This document shows, in pieces, positions 36,729 to 45,681 of a DNA stretch of 64,000 nt. Under the pieces are notes generated by a model. That model ran no database searches. It was not told the origin of the DNA and saw only the letters and a program-made list of their open reading frames with translations. The first letter of the stretch is position 1; each line of letters begins with the position of its first letter. Where the stretch lies: contig NZ_JABCQG010000004.1 of the NCBI RefSeq assembly GCF_015244565.1, forward strand, positions 1-64,000, written 5' to 3'. The DNA is from Gluconobacter vitians. Lineage in GTDB: Bacteria; Pseudomonadota; Alphaproteobacteria; Acetobacterales; Acetobacteraceae. Position numbers and translations under genes: made by a program.

Positions 36729-38786
36729 TTACTTGCCGCGCAGAGCCTGACGCTTTGCCGCGTCATAGACTGCCTCAGGCGTGAAACCGAATTTCGTAAG
36801 AAGTGCAGAGGCCGGAGCCGACGCACCGAACGTGTTCATGGCGATGATCGCGCCACCGAGACCGACATAACGATCCCAGCCGAAGGCCGCGGCCTGCTCG
36901 ACCGCCACGCGACCGATCACATCCGGCGGCAGCACGGAATCGCGGTATTCCTGGCTCTGCTCTTCGAACAGGTCAAAGCTCGGCAGGGACACGACGCGGG
37001 CCCTGACGCCCTCTTCCGTGAGCTTCTCGTAAGCCGCAACCACGAGACCGACTTCCGAACCCGAAGCAATCAGGATCACATCCGGCTTGCCGTCACAGCT
37101 CGCCAGCACATAGCCACCCTTCGCCAGACCGGCGGCGGACGCATATTTCGTGCGGTCGATCGTCGGCAGGTTCTGACGGCTCAGGGCCAGCACGGCCGGC
37201 TTGTGCGTCATCGGGATCAGGGTGCGCCAGGCTTCGGCCACTTCATTGGCGTCGGACGGACGGATCGTCATGATGCCCGGCGTCGCGCGCAGCTGGGCAA
37301 GCTGCTCGATCGGCTGATGCGTCGGTCCGTCTTCACCCACACCGATGGAGTCATGCGTGAAGATGTACAGAACCGGCAGTTCCATGATGGCCGACAGACG
37401 GATCGGGGCCTTCATGTAATCGGAGAAGATCAGGAAGCCCGAGCCATAAGCGCGGATACCCGACAGCGCGATGCCGTTGCAGATGGAGCCCATCGCATGT
37501 TCGCGCACACCGAAATGGATGTTGCGGCCGCCATAGTTGCCATTCCATTTTTCCGGCTGGAAGGAGCCGCCACCCTTGATGTCCGTCTTGGTGGACGGCG
37601 TCAGGTCAGCAGAACCACCGATCATCCAGGGCAGGTTCTTCGCAACCGCGTTCAGCACCTGACCCGAGCTTGCACGTGAGGCAATGCCCTTCGCATCCGC
37701 ATCGAAGGTCGGGATGTCCTTGTCCCAGCCTTCCGGCAGACGATGCTCGATGATGCAGTCGATTTCAGCCGCAAGCTCCGGATGCGCCTCGCGATAGGAC
37801 GAGAACAGCTCGCGCCATTCCGCATGGGCTTCCGCACCACGCTTGCCGAGGCCCTCGGCGAAGTGCTCCTTCACGCCGTCCGGCACATAGAAGTCCGGAG
37901 CATCTTCCGGCCAGCCATAGGCCTTCTTCGCGCCCTTGAGCTCTTCCGCACCCAGCGGCTCGCCATGCGCAGACGCCGTACCGGCCTTCTTGGGCGCACC
38001 ATAGCCGATGACCGTCTTGAGAACGATCATGCTCGGACGGTCCGTCACCGCGCGGGCGGCCTTCAGCGCAGCGATGATGGCATCGACGTCATTGCCGTCC
38101 GTCAGGGTCTGCACATGCCAGCCATAGGCCTCGAAGCGCTTGCCGACATTTTCCGTGAAGGCCAGATCCGTCGAACCTTCGATGGAAATCTGATTGGAAT
38201 CATAGATCCAGGTCAGGTTGCCCAGTGCCAGATGCCCGGCCGTGGAAGCGGCTTCGGAGGCCACGCCTTCCATCATGTCGCCGTCACCACAGAACACCGT
38301 CACATGGTAGTCGAACAGCTTGAAGCCGGGACGGTCATACCGTGCGGACATCCATTTCTGCGCGATGGCCATACCAACGGAATTGCCGCAGCCCTGCCCG
38401 AGCGGACCGGTCGTGGTCTCGACTCCAGCGGTAAAGCGGTATTCCGGATGTCCCGGCGTCTTGGAGTTCAGCTGGCGGAACTGGGAGAGGTCTTCCACCG
38501 TCAGGGAGGGGGCGTCGACAACCTTGCCGTCCTGGATGTCCTTCACGCCCGTCAGGAACAGGGTGGAGTACAGCAGCATGGAGGCATGACCGACCGAGAG
38601 GACGAAACGGTCACGCGCCGGCCAGCACGGATCGGCCGGATCATATTTCAGGTCATGCTGCCACACCGCATACATTGCCGGTGCAAGCGCCATGGCTGTG
38701 CCGGGATGGCCGGAATTGGCACGTTCGACACCTTCCATCGAAAGGGTACGGATCGTATTGATGGCGAGTTGGGGAAGCGTACTCAT
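36729..38786 (-). CDS. tkt: Transketolase
   Basis: This encodes 685 residues. It transfers two-carbon ketol units between sugar phosphates using thiamine diphosphate. Motifs: ANSGHPGTAMALAPAMYAVW, the TPP motif GDGDMMEGVASEA ending in NLTWIYDSNQIS, TGPLGQGCGNSVGMA, and the pyrimidine-binding domain with FTHDSIGVGEDGPTHQPIE. I chose the ATG at 38786; the longer frame adds a non-conserved stretch. It is the first gene of the minus-strand run and diverges from the metallo-hydrolase, sharing a 107-base control region. Confidence 0.97.
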   Translation of the reverse strand: MSTLPQLAINTIRTLSMEGVERANSGHPGTAMALAPAMYAVWQHDLKYDPADPCWPARDRFVLSVGHASMLLYSTLFLTGVKDIQDGKVVDAPSLTVEDLSQFRQLNSKTPGHPEYRFTAGVETTTGPLGQGCGNSVGMAIAQKWMSARYDRPGFKLFDYHVTVFCGDGDMMEGVASEAASTAGHLALGNLTWIYDSNQISIEGSTDLAFTENVGKRFEAYGWHVQTLTDGNDVDAIIAALKAARAVTDRPSMIVLKTVIGYGAPKKAGTASAHGEPLGAEELKGAKKAYGWPEDAPDFYVPDGVKEHFAEGLGKRGAEAHAEWRELFSSYREAHPELAAEIDCIIEHRLPEGWDKDIPTFDADAKGIASRASSGQVLNAVAKNLPWMIGGSADLTPSTKTDIKGGGSFQPEKWNGNYGGRNIHFGVREHAMGSICNGIALSGIRAYGSGFLIFSDYMKAPIRLSAIMELPVLYIFTHDSIGVGEDGPTHQPIEQLAQLRATPGIMTIRPSDANEVAEAWRTLIPMTHKPAVLALSRQNLPTIDRTKYASAAGLAKGGYVLASCDGKPDVILIASGSEVGLVVAAYEKLTEEGVRARVVSLPSFDLFEEQSQEYRDSVLPPDVIGRVAVEQAAAFGWDRYVGLGGAIIAMNTFGASAPASALLTKFGFTPEAVYDAAKRQALRGK

Positions 38787-38893
38787 CGGAATGGGGTCTC
38801 CGGCTTGTGACTGACGGGAAGAAACGCAACGATATCTCCCGTACATTCTGCTGCCACGGCATGACGCGAAGTCGCGCCGGACGCAATGGCTGA

Positions 38894-39928
38894 TTGGTAA
38901 ACCATATTGTGAAACACGCTCTTGTGCTTGATGACAACCTGCCACATTTCGACGGGCGTCATTACCGAAACCCAGAGGCCTGGCGTCCCGACGAGACACG
39001 CATGGCCCGCAAGACATCCCAGCGGATCGGAAACATCTTCAGATGGCAGATGGGGCTGCGTCCCCGCTGGCCGGATGCCCTGCCACCCCAGAAAGCCTAC
39101 CCGCAGGTTACGCCCGCTCCGGGGGAATGCTGCGTTACGTTCATCGGTCATGCGACCGTTCTGCTCCAGTTTGGCCGCACAGGACGCGCGCCCCTGCGGA
39201 TCATCACTGACCCGGTCTTCTCCGAACGCTGCTCCCCCTTCCGCAGTTTCGGTCCCCGTCGCGCCCGTCCGCCCGGCATCACCTTCGATGCCCTACCCCG
39301 CATCGACATCATCCTCGTCTCGCACTGCCATTACGATCACATGGACCTGCCGAGCCTGCGCGCCCTGGCCGAACGGGACGACCCGCTCTGTCTGTCCCTG
39401 CCCGGCAACCGCCGCCATCTGGAAAAGGCCGGTCTGCCGCGCATTGCCGAGCTGGACTGGTGGGAAAGCACGAGCGATGACGGCGCCCGCATCACGGCCA
39501 CCCCGGCCCTGCATGGCAGCGCCCGCACGCCGTTTGATGCCAACCGTGCGCTCTGGGGCGGCTTTACGATCGAGGCGGATGGCCACACGGTGTTTTTCGC
39601 GGGCGATACGGCCTGGGGCAAACATTTTGACGCGATCCACCGCCGCTGGCCACATATCGATCTCGCCATCCTGCCCATCGGGGCCTATGACCCGCGCGAC
39701 CTGATGCGGCGCGTCCACATGTCACCTGAAGAAGCCCTCATGGCTTTCGATACACTCAGGGCAAAACAGGGGCTGCCCATCCATTTCGGGACCTTCCAGC
39801 TGACCGACGAGGCCATTCTGGAGCCCCCAACCCGTCTGGAATTCGCCAGCCGTGGAGCCGGACGTCCTTTCCGGGCACTGGAGAACGGTGAAAGCCTCAC
39901 CCTTCCGCCCGCTGACACAAAAAGCTAA
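38894..39928 (+). CDS. MBL-fold metallo-hydrolase, NAPE-PLD/UlaG-like
   Basis: This encodes up to 344 residues. The zinc motif HxHxDH is seen in LVSHCHYDHMD, with the first-strand TFIGHATVLLQF, the second ligand region FFAGDTAWGKHF and GLPIHFGTFQLTDEA. The N-terminal HFDGRHYRNP is typical of RomA/NAPE-PLD-like enzymes, which act on phospholipid or lactone-type esters; the substrate here is unknown. The start is uncertain: a TTG at 38894, GTG at 38909 or 38924 or the ATG at 39001 are possible, and none has a clear ribosome binding site; the conserved HFDG supports a start upstream of 39001. Confidence 0.85.
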   Translation: MVNHIVKHALVLDDNLPHFDGRHYRNPEAWRPDETRMARKTSQRIGNIFRWQMGLRPRWPDALPPQKAYPQVTPAPGECCVTFIGHATVLLQFGRTGRAPLRIITDPVFSERCSPFRSFGPRRARPPGITFDALPRIDIILVSHCHYDHMDLPSLRALAERDDPLCLSLPGNRRHLEKAGLPRIAELDWWESTSDDGARITATPALHGSARTPFDANRALWGGFTIEADGHTVFFAGDTAWGKHFDAIHRRWPHIDLAILPIGAYDPRDLMRRVHMSPEEALMAFDTLRAKQGLPIHFGTFQLTDEAILEPPTRLEFASRGAGRPFRALENGESLTLPPADTKS

Positions 39929-39979
39929 CCTCTCCTCCGACAACACCCCGCAAGGGGACACCGCCATGTGGAAACCGTC

Positions 39980-40480
39980 ATGAACGCCCAGAACGTCACT
40001 TTCACGTCAGACCAGATCACCGCCCTGTTCATCGACGCGGCCCGTGAAGGCGATACCGACCTCCTGACCCAGTTTCTGGACGCCGGCATGGCCATCGATA
40101 CGCCCGACAGCCGCGGCTACACCGCGCTGATCGTCGCCACCTATAACGGCCATGCGGACGCCACGCGCCTGCTGCTGGACCGTGGCGCCGATACGGAAGC
40201 CACCGATCTCAAGGGCGCTACGGCTCTGTCCGGCGTGGCTTTCAAGGGCCTGACCGACATCGCAACACTTCTGCTCGATCACGGCGCACATGTGGATCAC
40301 GCCAATCATGCCGGCCGCACGCCGCTGATGTTTTCCATCATGTTCAACCGTGAAGACATGGCCAGAAAGCTTCTGGCGGCTGGTGCAAACCCGGATCTGA
40401 AGGACGCGGACGGTGTCTCTGCCCGCGACCTCGCCGAACGCCAGCTCATGACCGGCCTGTTCACCGGAACGCCCGCATGA
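39980..40480 (+). CDS. Ankyrin repeat protein
   Basis: This encodes 166 residues from the ATG at 39980 (a GTG at 39968 gives four more). There are about four ankyrin units, with the signature seen as DSRGYTALIVATYNGHADATRLLLDRGADTEA, split into two at residues 45-105, and GRTPLMFSIMFNREDMARKLLAAGANPD. Ankyrin repeats bind proteins, so it may be an inhibitor or scaffold. The five-codon frame ATGTGGAAACCGTCATGA (39966-39983), preceded by AAGGGGA, ends in an ATGA overlap with this start. The hisC ATG overlaps the stop at the other end. Confidence 0.85.
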   Translation: MNAQNVTFTSDQITALFIDAAREGDTDLLTQFLDAGMAIDTPDSRGYTALIVATYNGHADATRLLLDRGADTEATDLKGATALSGVAFKGLTDIATLLLDHGAHVDHANHAGRTPLMFSIMFNREDMARKLLAAGANPDLKDADGVSARDLAERQLMTGLFTGTPA

Positions 40481-41544
40481 GCCGTTTCTGGAACCGCCGT
40501 GTCCGCGACCTGCACCCGTATGTCCCGGGCGAGCAGCCCAAAGTCGCGGACCTGCTGAAGCTCAACACGAACGAGTCCCCCTACGGCCCGAGCCCGAAAG
40601 TGCTCGATGCCATCCGCAACGCCGCATCCGACGATCTGCGCCTGTATCCGGACCCGACGGCGGTAGTTCTACGCGACACCATCGCCACGCGCTTTGGCAC
40701 AACGTCGGACCGCGTTTTCGTCGGCAACGGCTCGGACGAAGTGCTGGCCCATGCCTTCCGCGCCCTGTTCCACGATGACGCGCCGGTCCTGTTCTCGGAT
40801 GTGACCTACGGCTTCTATCCGGTCTATTGCGGCCTGTTCGAACAGCCGTTCCGTCATATCCCGCTCAATGACGATTTTGCGATCGACATCGACGCCTATA
40901 CCGGCGACTGCGGCGGCATCATCGTCGCCAACCCCAACGCAAACACGGGCATTGCCCTGCCGCTGGAGCAGATCGAGACGCTCCTGAAGCGTCATCCGGA
41001 CCGCACCGTCATCATCGATGAGGCCTATGTCGATTTCGGGGCGCAGTCCGCCATTGAACTGACACACCGGTATGACAATCTTCTGGTGGTGCAGACGCTG
41101 TCCAAGTCCTATGCCCTGGCAGGGCTGCGTGTGGGTTTTGCGATCGGCTCCTCGGAACTGATCGAAGGTCTCATCCGGGTCAAGGACAGCTTCAATTCCT
41201 ATCCCCTCTCCCGCCCGGCACAGGCCGGGGCCATCGCCGCGATCCAGGATACCGACTGGCTTGCGGATATCACGGCGCGCGTTATCGCCAGCCGTGACAG
41301 GCTGGTCCCGGAGCTTGAAAATCTTGGCTTCCAAGTCCTGCCATCCTGTGCCAACTTTGTTCTCGTGCACCACACGGAGCACAGGGCCGGAGACATCGCC
41401 GCCGCACTGCGCGAGCGGGCGATCCTGGTCCGGCATCTCTCAACCCCGCGCATCCAGGACTGGCTGCGCATCTCGATCGGAACGGACGAGGCCTGCATAC
41501 GCCTGACAGACGCTTTGCGGGACATCCTCTCTCCCCGATCCTGA
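40477..41544 (+). CDS. hisC: Histidinol-phosphate aminotransferase
   Basis: This encodes 355 residues. It transfers an amino group from glutamate to imidazole-acetol phosphate in histidine synthesis, with PLP as cofactor. The motifs are LKLNTNESPYGPSPKVL at the start, FVGNGSDEVLAHAFRALF, VIIDEAYVDFG, and the PLP Lys in TLSKSYALAGLRVGF. The length fits the family. The ATG overlaps the ankyrin stop, so the two may be translated together; other his genes are not nearby. Confidence 0.95.
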   Translation: MSRFWNRRVRDLHPYVPGEQPKVADLLKLNTNESPYGPSPKVLDAIRNAASDDLRLYPDPTAVVLRDTIATRFGTTSDRVFVGNGSDEVLAHAFRALFHDDAPVLFSDVTYGFYPVYCGLFEQPFRHIPLNDDFAIDIDAYTGDCGGIIVANPNANTGIALPLEQIETLLKRHPDRTVIIDEAYVDFGAQSAIELTHRYDNLLVVQTLSKSYALAGLRVGFAIGSSELIEGLIRVKDSFNSYPLSRPAQAGAIAAIQDTDWLADITARVIASRDRLVPELENLGFQVLPSCANFVLVHHTEHRAGDIAAALRERAILVRHLSTPRIQDWLRISIGTDEACIRLTDALRDILSPRS

Positions 41545-41551
41545 ATTAACC

Positions 41552-41570
41552 GGACGGTAATACTCCGTCC
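41552..41570 (+). terminator. Short hairpin after hisC
   Basis: A perfect 6-bp stem GGACGG/CCGTCC with a TAATACT loop lies eight bases after the hisC stop. There is no T-tract, so termination is doubtful. Confidence 0.4.
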
Positions 41571-41704
41571 CCCATAATCATGAGCCAGACAGGGCCAGCC
41601 GGGCATGCTTTCGTATGCTCCATCCCGCAATCCCTCGGATGAGCGGGAGGCCTGTGAATGTTTCATGCGGAAAGACAGAACACATGCGTGCATTCCAGGG
41701 ACAG

Positions 41705-41959
41705 ATGTCCGACAATCAGCCTATTCGCCGCAATCAGGCCGAAAAGGAAAAACAGCTCCGGGACCTCAAGGAGACGATCGCGTCCATGAAGTCCCACACC
41801 TCTCCGACACTGAAGGAGAGCATCCAGCGCCGCATCCGCGAACTGGAGGTCGAACTGCGCACCATCGCGCGCGAAAAGGCTGCCAAGGCCGCCAACCCAG
41901 ACGTCCAGTCCGACCGCCAGCGCCGCCCGCAGCGTCGCAACACGATCCGCTCCATGTAA
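41705..41959 (+). CDS. Small basic coiled-coil protein
   Basis: This encodes 84 residues from the ATG at 41705 (CAGGGA upstream); an earlier in-frame Met exists at 41684. The central 45 residues are charged and heptad-patterned (KEKQLRDLKETIASM, RIRELEVELRTIAREKA), and the C-terminus is strongly Arg-rich (DRQRRPQRRNTIRSM). No family was recognised. It could bind nucleic acid or another acidic surface through the basic end. A strong terminator follows. Confidence 0.6.
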   Translation: MSDNQPIRRNQAEKEKQLRDLKETIASMKSHTSPTLKESIQRRIRELEVELRTIAREKAAKAANPDVQSDRQRRPQRRNTIRSM

Positions 41960-41968
41960 TGGCAGCTG

Positions 41969-42008
41969 AAACGGCCGGTGTAGAGTTTTCCTCTGCACCG
42001 GCCGTTTT
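41969..42008. terminator. Bidirectional terminator
   Basis: A 12-bp outer stem AAACGGCCGGTG/CACCGGCCGTTT is extended inward by AGAG/CTCT. It separates the convergent coiled-coil gene and the glycosyltransferase gene and has A and T tracts on either side. Confidence 0.92.
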
Positions 42009-42011
42009 GCA

Positions 42012-42827
42012 TCAGGCGTCCTGCTCGACCGTTTCCCGCGATGCCGCATCCCACGCCGTCGGCCCCATCAGCCGCAGCCGTGCCGGATGAAGACCGTCAG
42101 TCTCGGTCAGCACATAATACGCCGTATATTCGCCGGTCGGCCTGCCCGGCCTGTCCTTCAACAGCCTGAAAACATTCCGGTCCGCCGTCATCTGCGTCCC
42201 GTCTCCAGCCAGAGGCTGGTTCCACATCTCCAGAGCTTCCGGCACCCGCGTCCGGTCGATCATCAGACAGTTCGGATCGACAAATCCGCCATAGCTTTCC
42301 CGGAAAATCCCGCCCCCGATCCCGACAGACTCCCACTGATCCTCGCAGATCGGCATCAGTGTTCGCGGATGTACGAACCAGCGCCCGGCCCAGGCCCAGT
42401 CCTGCCCCTCGATCGCCGTCAGCAGGGAAGACAGGTGATCCGGCGCCCACCAGTTGTCGTCATCAAGATAAGCAATCCGCGGTGCATTCGAGAGCTGACT
42501 GAGCACGCTGCGCAACACGCCCCCATCTTTTGCACGACCAAACCCCCCATGCCTCTGGGACGTGGAATAGCCGGGCCACAGCACTTCTACGACCCAGCCG
42601 ACCGGCCGTCCTTCGACAGCGCGCTGCATCAGGTCGTCAGCACCCTCTCCCGGAGCGCAATCCAGACCGATCATGATCTGGACCCGCAATCCGCCCTGCT
42701 GCGCAAAGATGGACTGAAGTGCCCGGACGATACTCGGTCGCAGCAGGCTCGGCATGACGACCGCAACATCGAATGCTTGCTGGTCTGGTTCGCCGGCATC
42801 GGCGAAAATGTGAAGTCCGGGTTCCAT
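42012..42827 (-). CDS. GT-A glycosyltransferase-like protein
   Basis: This encodes 271 residues. The start has FDVAVVMPSLLRPSIVRALQSIFAQ, the nucleotide-sugar-binding beginning of family-2-type glycosyltransferases, followed by RIAYLDDDNWWAPDHLSSLL with the DxD-like metal motif, and an LPTWE-like end (WAWAGRWFVHP). The acceptor and donor are unknown. The start is the ATG at 42827, but no clear ribosome site precedes it and the frame stays open for hundreds of codons upstream, which is antisense to the aminopeptidase. It is divergent from that gene. Cell-surface polysaccharide work is a reasonable guess. Confidence 0.75.
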   Translation of the reverse strand: MEPGLHIFADAGEPDQQAFDVAVVMPSLLRPSIVRALQSIFAQQGGLRVQIMIGLDCAPGEGADDLMQRAVEGRPVGWVVEVLWPGYSTSQRHGGFGRAKDGGVLRSVLSQLSNAPRIAYLDDDNWWAPDHLSSLLTAIEGQDWAWAGRWFVHPRTLMPICEDQWESVGIGGGIFRESYGGFVDPNCLMIDRTRVPEALEMWNQPLAGDGTQMTADRNVFRLLKDRPGRPTGEYTAYYVLTETDGLHPARLRLMGPTAWDAASRETVEQDA

Positions 42828-42917
42828 GCCGGCGACGATACTGCGCGTCCGCAGACCTGTCACGTCACAGCCTGAGCCCGCGCTGCTCTCTTGCACTTCG
42901 CCGCCACAGGGCACACC

Positions 42918-44201
42918 ATGACGGACATAATGATCACTGCGAAAGAGTCCAACGTGTCCGCTCCTTCCACCTTTTCGCACGAACAGCTGCTTGATCGCCT
43001 GGGCGAGGTTGCTGTCCGCGTTGGCCTGAACATCGCGCCGGGCCAGCAGCTTCTCATCACAGCACCCCTGGCCGCCGTCCCGCTGGTCCGCCGCGTGACG
43101 GAACACGCCTACAAGGCTGGCGCCTCCCTGGTGACGACGCTGTATGCGGATGACGAGACCACGCTGGCCCGCTTCATCCACGCCCCGGACGAGGCCTTCG
43201 ACGTCGCCCCTACATGGCTGGCTGACGGCATGGCACGCGCTTTCCGTGAAGGCGCAGCCCGCATGGCCATCACGGGCGCCAATCCGACCCTTCTGAAAGG
43301 TCAGGATCCCGAGCGCATTTCCCGGGCCAACCGCGCCAATTCCAAGGCCAACCGCCCGGCAATGGAAATCATCACGCAGTTCGCCGTGAACTGGAACATT
43401 ATCGCCTGCGCCACCCCGGTCTGGGCTGCACAGGTCTTCCCGGAACTTCCCGCCGACGAAGCTCTCGCCGCCCTGTGGGACGGAATCTTCAAGGCGTCCC
43501 GCGTCGATGTGGCCGACCCGGTCGCCGAGTGGAAAGCCCATAACGCACGCCTGCACGCCCGGGCGAAATACATGAATGACAGCCGCTTCGAGGCCCTGCA
43601 TTTCAGCGGCCCCGGCACCGATCTGACGGTCGGCCTTGCGGATGGCCATCTCTGGGCAGGCGGCTCGGAAAAATCGGGCAACGGTATTGTCTGCAACCCG
43701 AATATCCCGACGGAAGAAATCTTCACGACCCCCCATCGCGGCAAGGTCGATGGCCGGGTCAGCAGCACCAAGCCGCTTTTCCATCAGGGCACGCTGATCG
43801 ACAACATCTCGGTCCGCTTTGAAAACGGAAAGATTGTCGAAGCATCCGCAAGCCATGGCGAAGACGTGCTCAAGCGCATCCTCAGCACCGATGAAGGCGC
43901 CGCCCGGATCGGTGAAGTAGCGCTCGTCCCGCATTCCTCGCCCATCTCGGCCAGCAAGATCCTGTATCGCAACACGCTGTTCGACGAAAATGCATCCAGC
44001 CATATCGCTCTCGGTCAGGCCTATACGAAGTGCATGGTCGATATCGAAGGCCTGACACCGGAAGAACTGCTGGAGCGAGGCGTCAACGACTCTCTCATCC
44101 ACATTGACTGGATGATCGGTTCGGACAAGATCGACCTTGATGGTCTCAAGAATGGCAACCGCGTGCCGCTGATGCGCGCTGGCGAATGGGTGCAGACATG
44201 A
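42918..44201 (+). CDS. M29-family aminopeptidase
   Basis: This encodes 427 residues. The segments SRANRANSKANRPAMEIITQF, ARLHARAKYMNDSRFEALHFSGPGTDLTVGLADGHLWAGG and the metal region NPNIPTEEIFTTPHRGKVDGRV match the M29 (AmpS/PepS) family, which releases N-terminal residues using two metal ions. It is cytoplasmic. I chose the ATG at 42918; an earlier TTG at 42891 has no support. Its stop overlaps the start of the next gene (ATGA). Confidence 0.92.
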   Translation: MTDIMITAKESNVSAPSTFSHEQLLDRLGEVAVRVGLNIAPGQQLLITAPLAAVPLVRRVTEHAYKAGASLVTTLYADDETTLARFIHAPDEAFDVAPTWLADGMARAFREGAARMAITGANPTLLKGQDPERISRANRANSKANRPAMEIITQFAVNWNIIACATPVWAAQVFPELPADEALAALWDGIFKASRVDVADPVAEWKAHNARLHARAKYMNDSRFEALHFSGPGTDLTVGLADGHLWAGGSEKSGNGIVCNPNIPTEEIFTTPHRGKVDGRVSSTKPLFHQGTLIDNISVRFENGKIVEASASHGEDVLKRILSTDEGAARIGEVALVPHSSPISASKILYRNTLFDENASSHIALGQAYTKCMVDIEGLTPEELLERGVNDSLIHIDWMIGSDKIDLDGLKNGNRVPLMRAGEWVQT

Positions 44202-44761
44202 CATTTCCCCGCATGACAGGGCTCTCGGCCTTTCTCGTTTCCGCTGCAATGCTGCCACTGGTGGTACAGGCGCAGACCTACCCGCCACCCGCCTATCAGG
44301 GCGGCGTCCCGAGCCAGAGCCAGACCCAGATCGACGGAAGTGCCCCCGTTCAGGGTGCTCAGGCCCAGCAGGCCCCGCAGGTCTCACCACAGGTCCGCGC
44401 CGATACGGAACGGGCCATGCACTACCCGCTGCCGCCCGACTTCATGACCCGGGCCGCAGCGACGATCGCCGAACTCCAGGCCCGGAATATCCAGCCCCCC
44501 AACTCCCACGGCACGAGCCTTGGGGACACGATCCGGCAGATCAGTCAGGTTCCGGGTCTGGCACCCGTCCTGCAAAGCCATGGCTTCACACCTGAGACCT
44601 TCGTCATGGGCATGACGGCCTTTGGCATGACGCTCGCCGCCAGCAACGGTCAGCTCCCGACGGGAATGCCAAGCCCCAACCCGTCCAATGTCGCCCTGTT
44701 CAAGGCGCAGCCCGGACAGGTCACGGCCCTGATGCAGGCCATGGGCAACCCGCCGCACTGA
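44198..44761 (+). CDS. Secreted/periplasmic protein of unknown function
   Basis: This encodes 187 residues starting within the aminopeptidase stop. A signal peptide is clear (TGLSAFLVSAAMLPLVVQAQ, cleaved near residue 27), followed by a Pro/Gln-rich stretch (YPPPAYQGGVPSQSQTQ) and a helical domain containing FTPETFVMGMTAFGMTLAASNG. No enzyme motif was seen. The Pro/Gln-rich segment suggests attachment or flexible spacing. A terminator follows. Confidence 0.65.
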   Translation: MTFPRMTGLSAFLVSAAMLPLVVQAQTYPPPAYQGGVPSQSQTQIDGSAPVQGAQAQQAPQVSPQVRADTERAMHYPLPPDFMTRAAATIAELQARNIQPPNSHGTSLGDTIRQISQVPGLAPVLQSHGFTPETFVMGMTAFGMTLAASNGQLPTGMPSPNPSNVALFKAQPGQVTALMQAMGNPPH

Positions 44762-44770
44762 AAACGGCAC

Positions 44771-44807
44771 AGAGGCCGCGCCTTCCGCGGAATGGCCCGG
44801 CCTCTTT
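44771..44807 (+). terminator. Intrinsic terminator
   Basis: An 8-bp stem AGAGGCCG/CGGCCTCT with an inner hairpin is followed by TTTC. Confidence 0.8.
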
Positions 44808-44829
44808 CACCCGCGAACCAAAGATCAGA

Positions 44830-45261
44830 ATGTCCATCAAACTCGACCCCGCGATCCTGCCTGCCCTGGATATTCTCGGCATGGCACAGTCAGGCGCTCT
44901 ACTGCGCGCCGAACGCGAAACGCCACCAAATGGCATCCCGGCTTTCGTGACCCGTGCTGGCTGGGATGAACTGACGGCGACACATGCCGATCAGCACGAT
45001 GCCTCCCATGCAGTGCTTCTTCCGGCACTTGAAAAAGCCGTTGCACGCATCCTGTCACACGCCGCAGAAGCCGCTTCGCGCAATGGCGAAATGACACCGG
45101 TCCTCACAATACCGAGTGATCTCTTTCCCAGCGATCCGGACCTCGTTCTGGCTTTCGTCCGCGACAATACGCATCCTGTCGCCTGCGCCCTGATCGGCAC
45201 GGCAGCCCAGATCGAAGCAGCCTTACGCGGGCACGGATCTCCTCAAGACCGACCGAACTGA
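44830..45261 (+). CDS. Unknown 143-residue protein
   Basis: This encodes 143 residues without membrane helices or known motif. The first 45 residues are mostly helical (LDPAILPALDILGMAQSGALLRAERE) and the remainder alternates helices and strands, with a DPDLVLAFVRDNTHPVACALIG stretch. No family was recognised. It lies alone between a terminator and the convergent fliJ, whose 3' end overlaps it by 19 bases. Confidence 0.6.
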   Translation: MSIKLDPAILPALDILGMAQSGALLRAERETPPNGIPAFVTRAGWDELTATHADQHDASHAVLLPALEKAVARILSHAAEAASRNGEMTPVLTIPSDLFPSDPDLVLAFVRDNTHPVACALIGTAAQIEAALRGHGSPQDRPN

Positions 45262-45668
45262 CGGACCGCGAGCTCGTCCAGAACATTCTGTTCTTTCCTG
45301 AGACCGGCCTGTCGTTCCTCTTCTTTCTGCTCGTCCCGCAGCGTCTTGACGGCCTCCATAGCTGCTCTGGCCGCAATCAGCGCCGAGCGCACGGTCTCGC
45401 GGTCTAGCGCGGCCTCACGACAGCGCGCCTGAGCGTCCGCCACCGCCTTTCGCCCCAGTGGAAGCCAGCGGCTGAATGCCTCAACAGCACCATCCCCCGC
45501 CGTGGGGCTGGAGGCGATCCGCTGCTCGTTCAGAATTTCTTCCTGAACCGCAGCCAGTTTCTCCTCCGCAGCTGCCTCACGCGCCACTGCATCGGCAAAA
45601 TTTCGTTCCACAACGTCAAGTTCCTGCTCCCGCAGGGTGATCAGTGTATCGAGAGGCGAGCGTTCCAT
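45243..45668 (-). CDS. fliJ: FliJ-like flagellar export chaperone
   Basis: This encodes 141 residues that are almost entirely heptad-patterned helix (LITLREQELDVVERNFADAVAREAAAEEKL), the character of FliJ, which links FliI to the export gate and handles unassembled subunits. I chose the ATG at 45668, which has AAGGA upstream; an earlier in-frame ATG at 45692 would overlap fliI's stop. It follows fliI directly on the same strand, as in many bacteria. Sequence conservation of FliJ is low, so the call rests on position and coiled-coil form. Confidence 0.75.
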   Translation of the reverse strand: MERSPLDTLITLREQELDVVERNFADAVAREAAAEEKLAAVQEEILNEQRIASSPTAGDGAVEAFSRWLPLGRKAVADAQARCREAALDRETVRSALIAARAAMEAVKTLRDEQKEEERQAGLRKEQNVLDELAVRQFGRS

Positions 45669-45681
45669 CGTGAGATATCCT

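Noticed and set aside
34782-37679. A 965-codon open frame on the plus strand
   Set aside because: It is antisense to the clear tkt and tal-pgi genes; long antisense frames are common in GC-rich genes. The protein is Arg/His/Gln-rich and without motif.
42828-44390. N-terminal extension of the glycosyltransferase frame by more than 500 codons
   Set aside because: It is antisense to the M29 aminopeptidase and has no motif; the glycosyltransferase begins at 42827 or slightly upstream.
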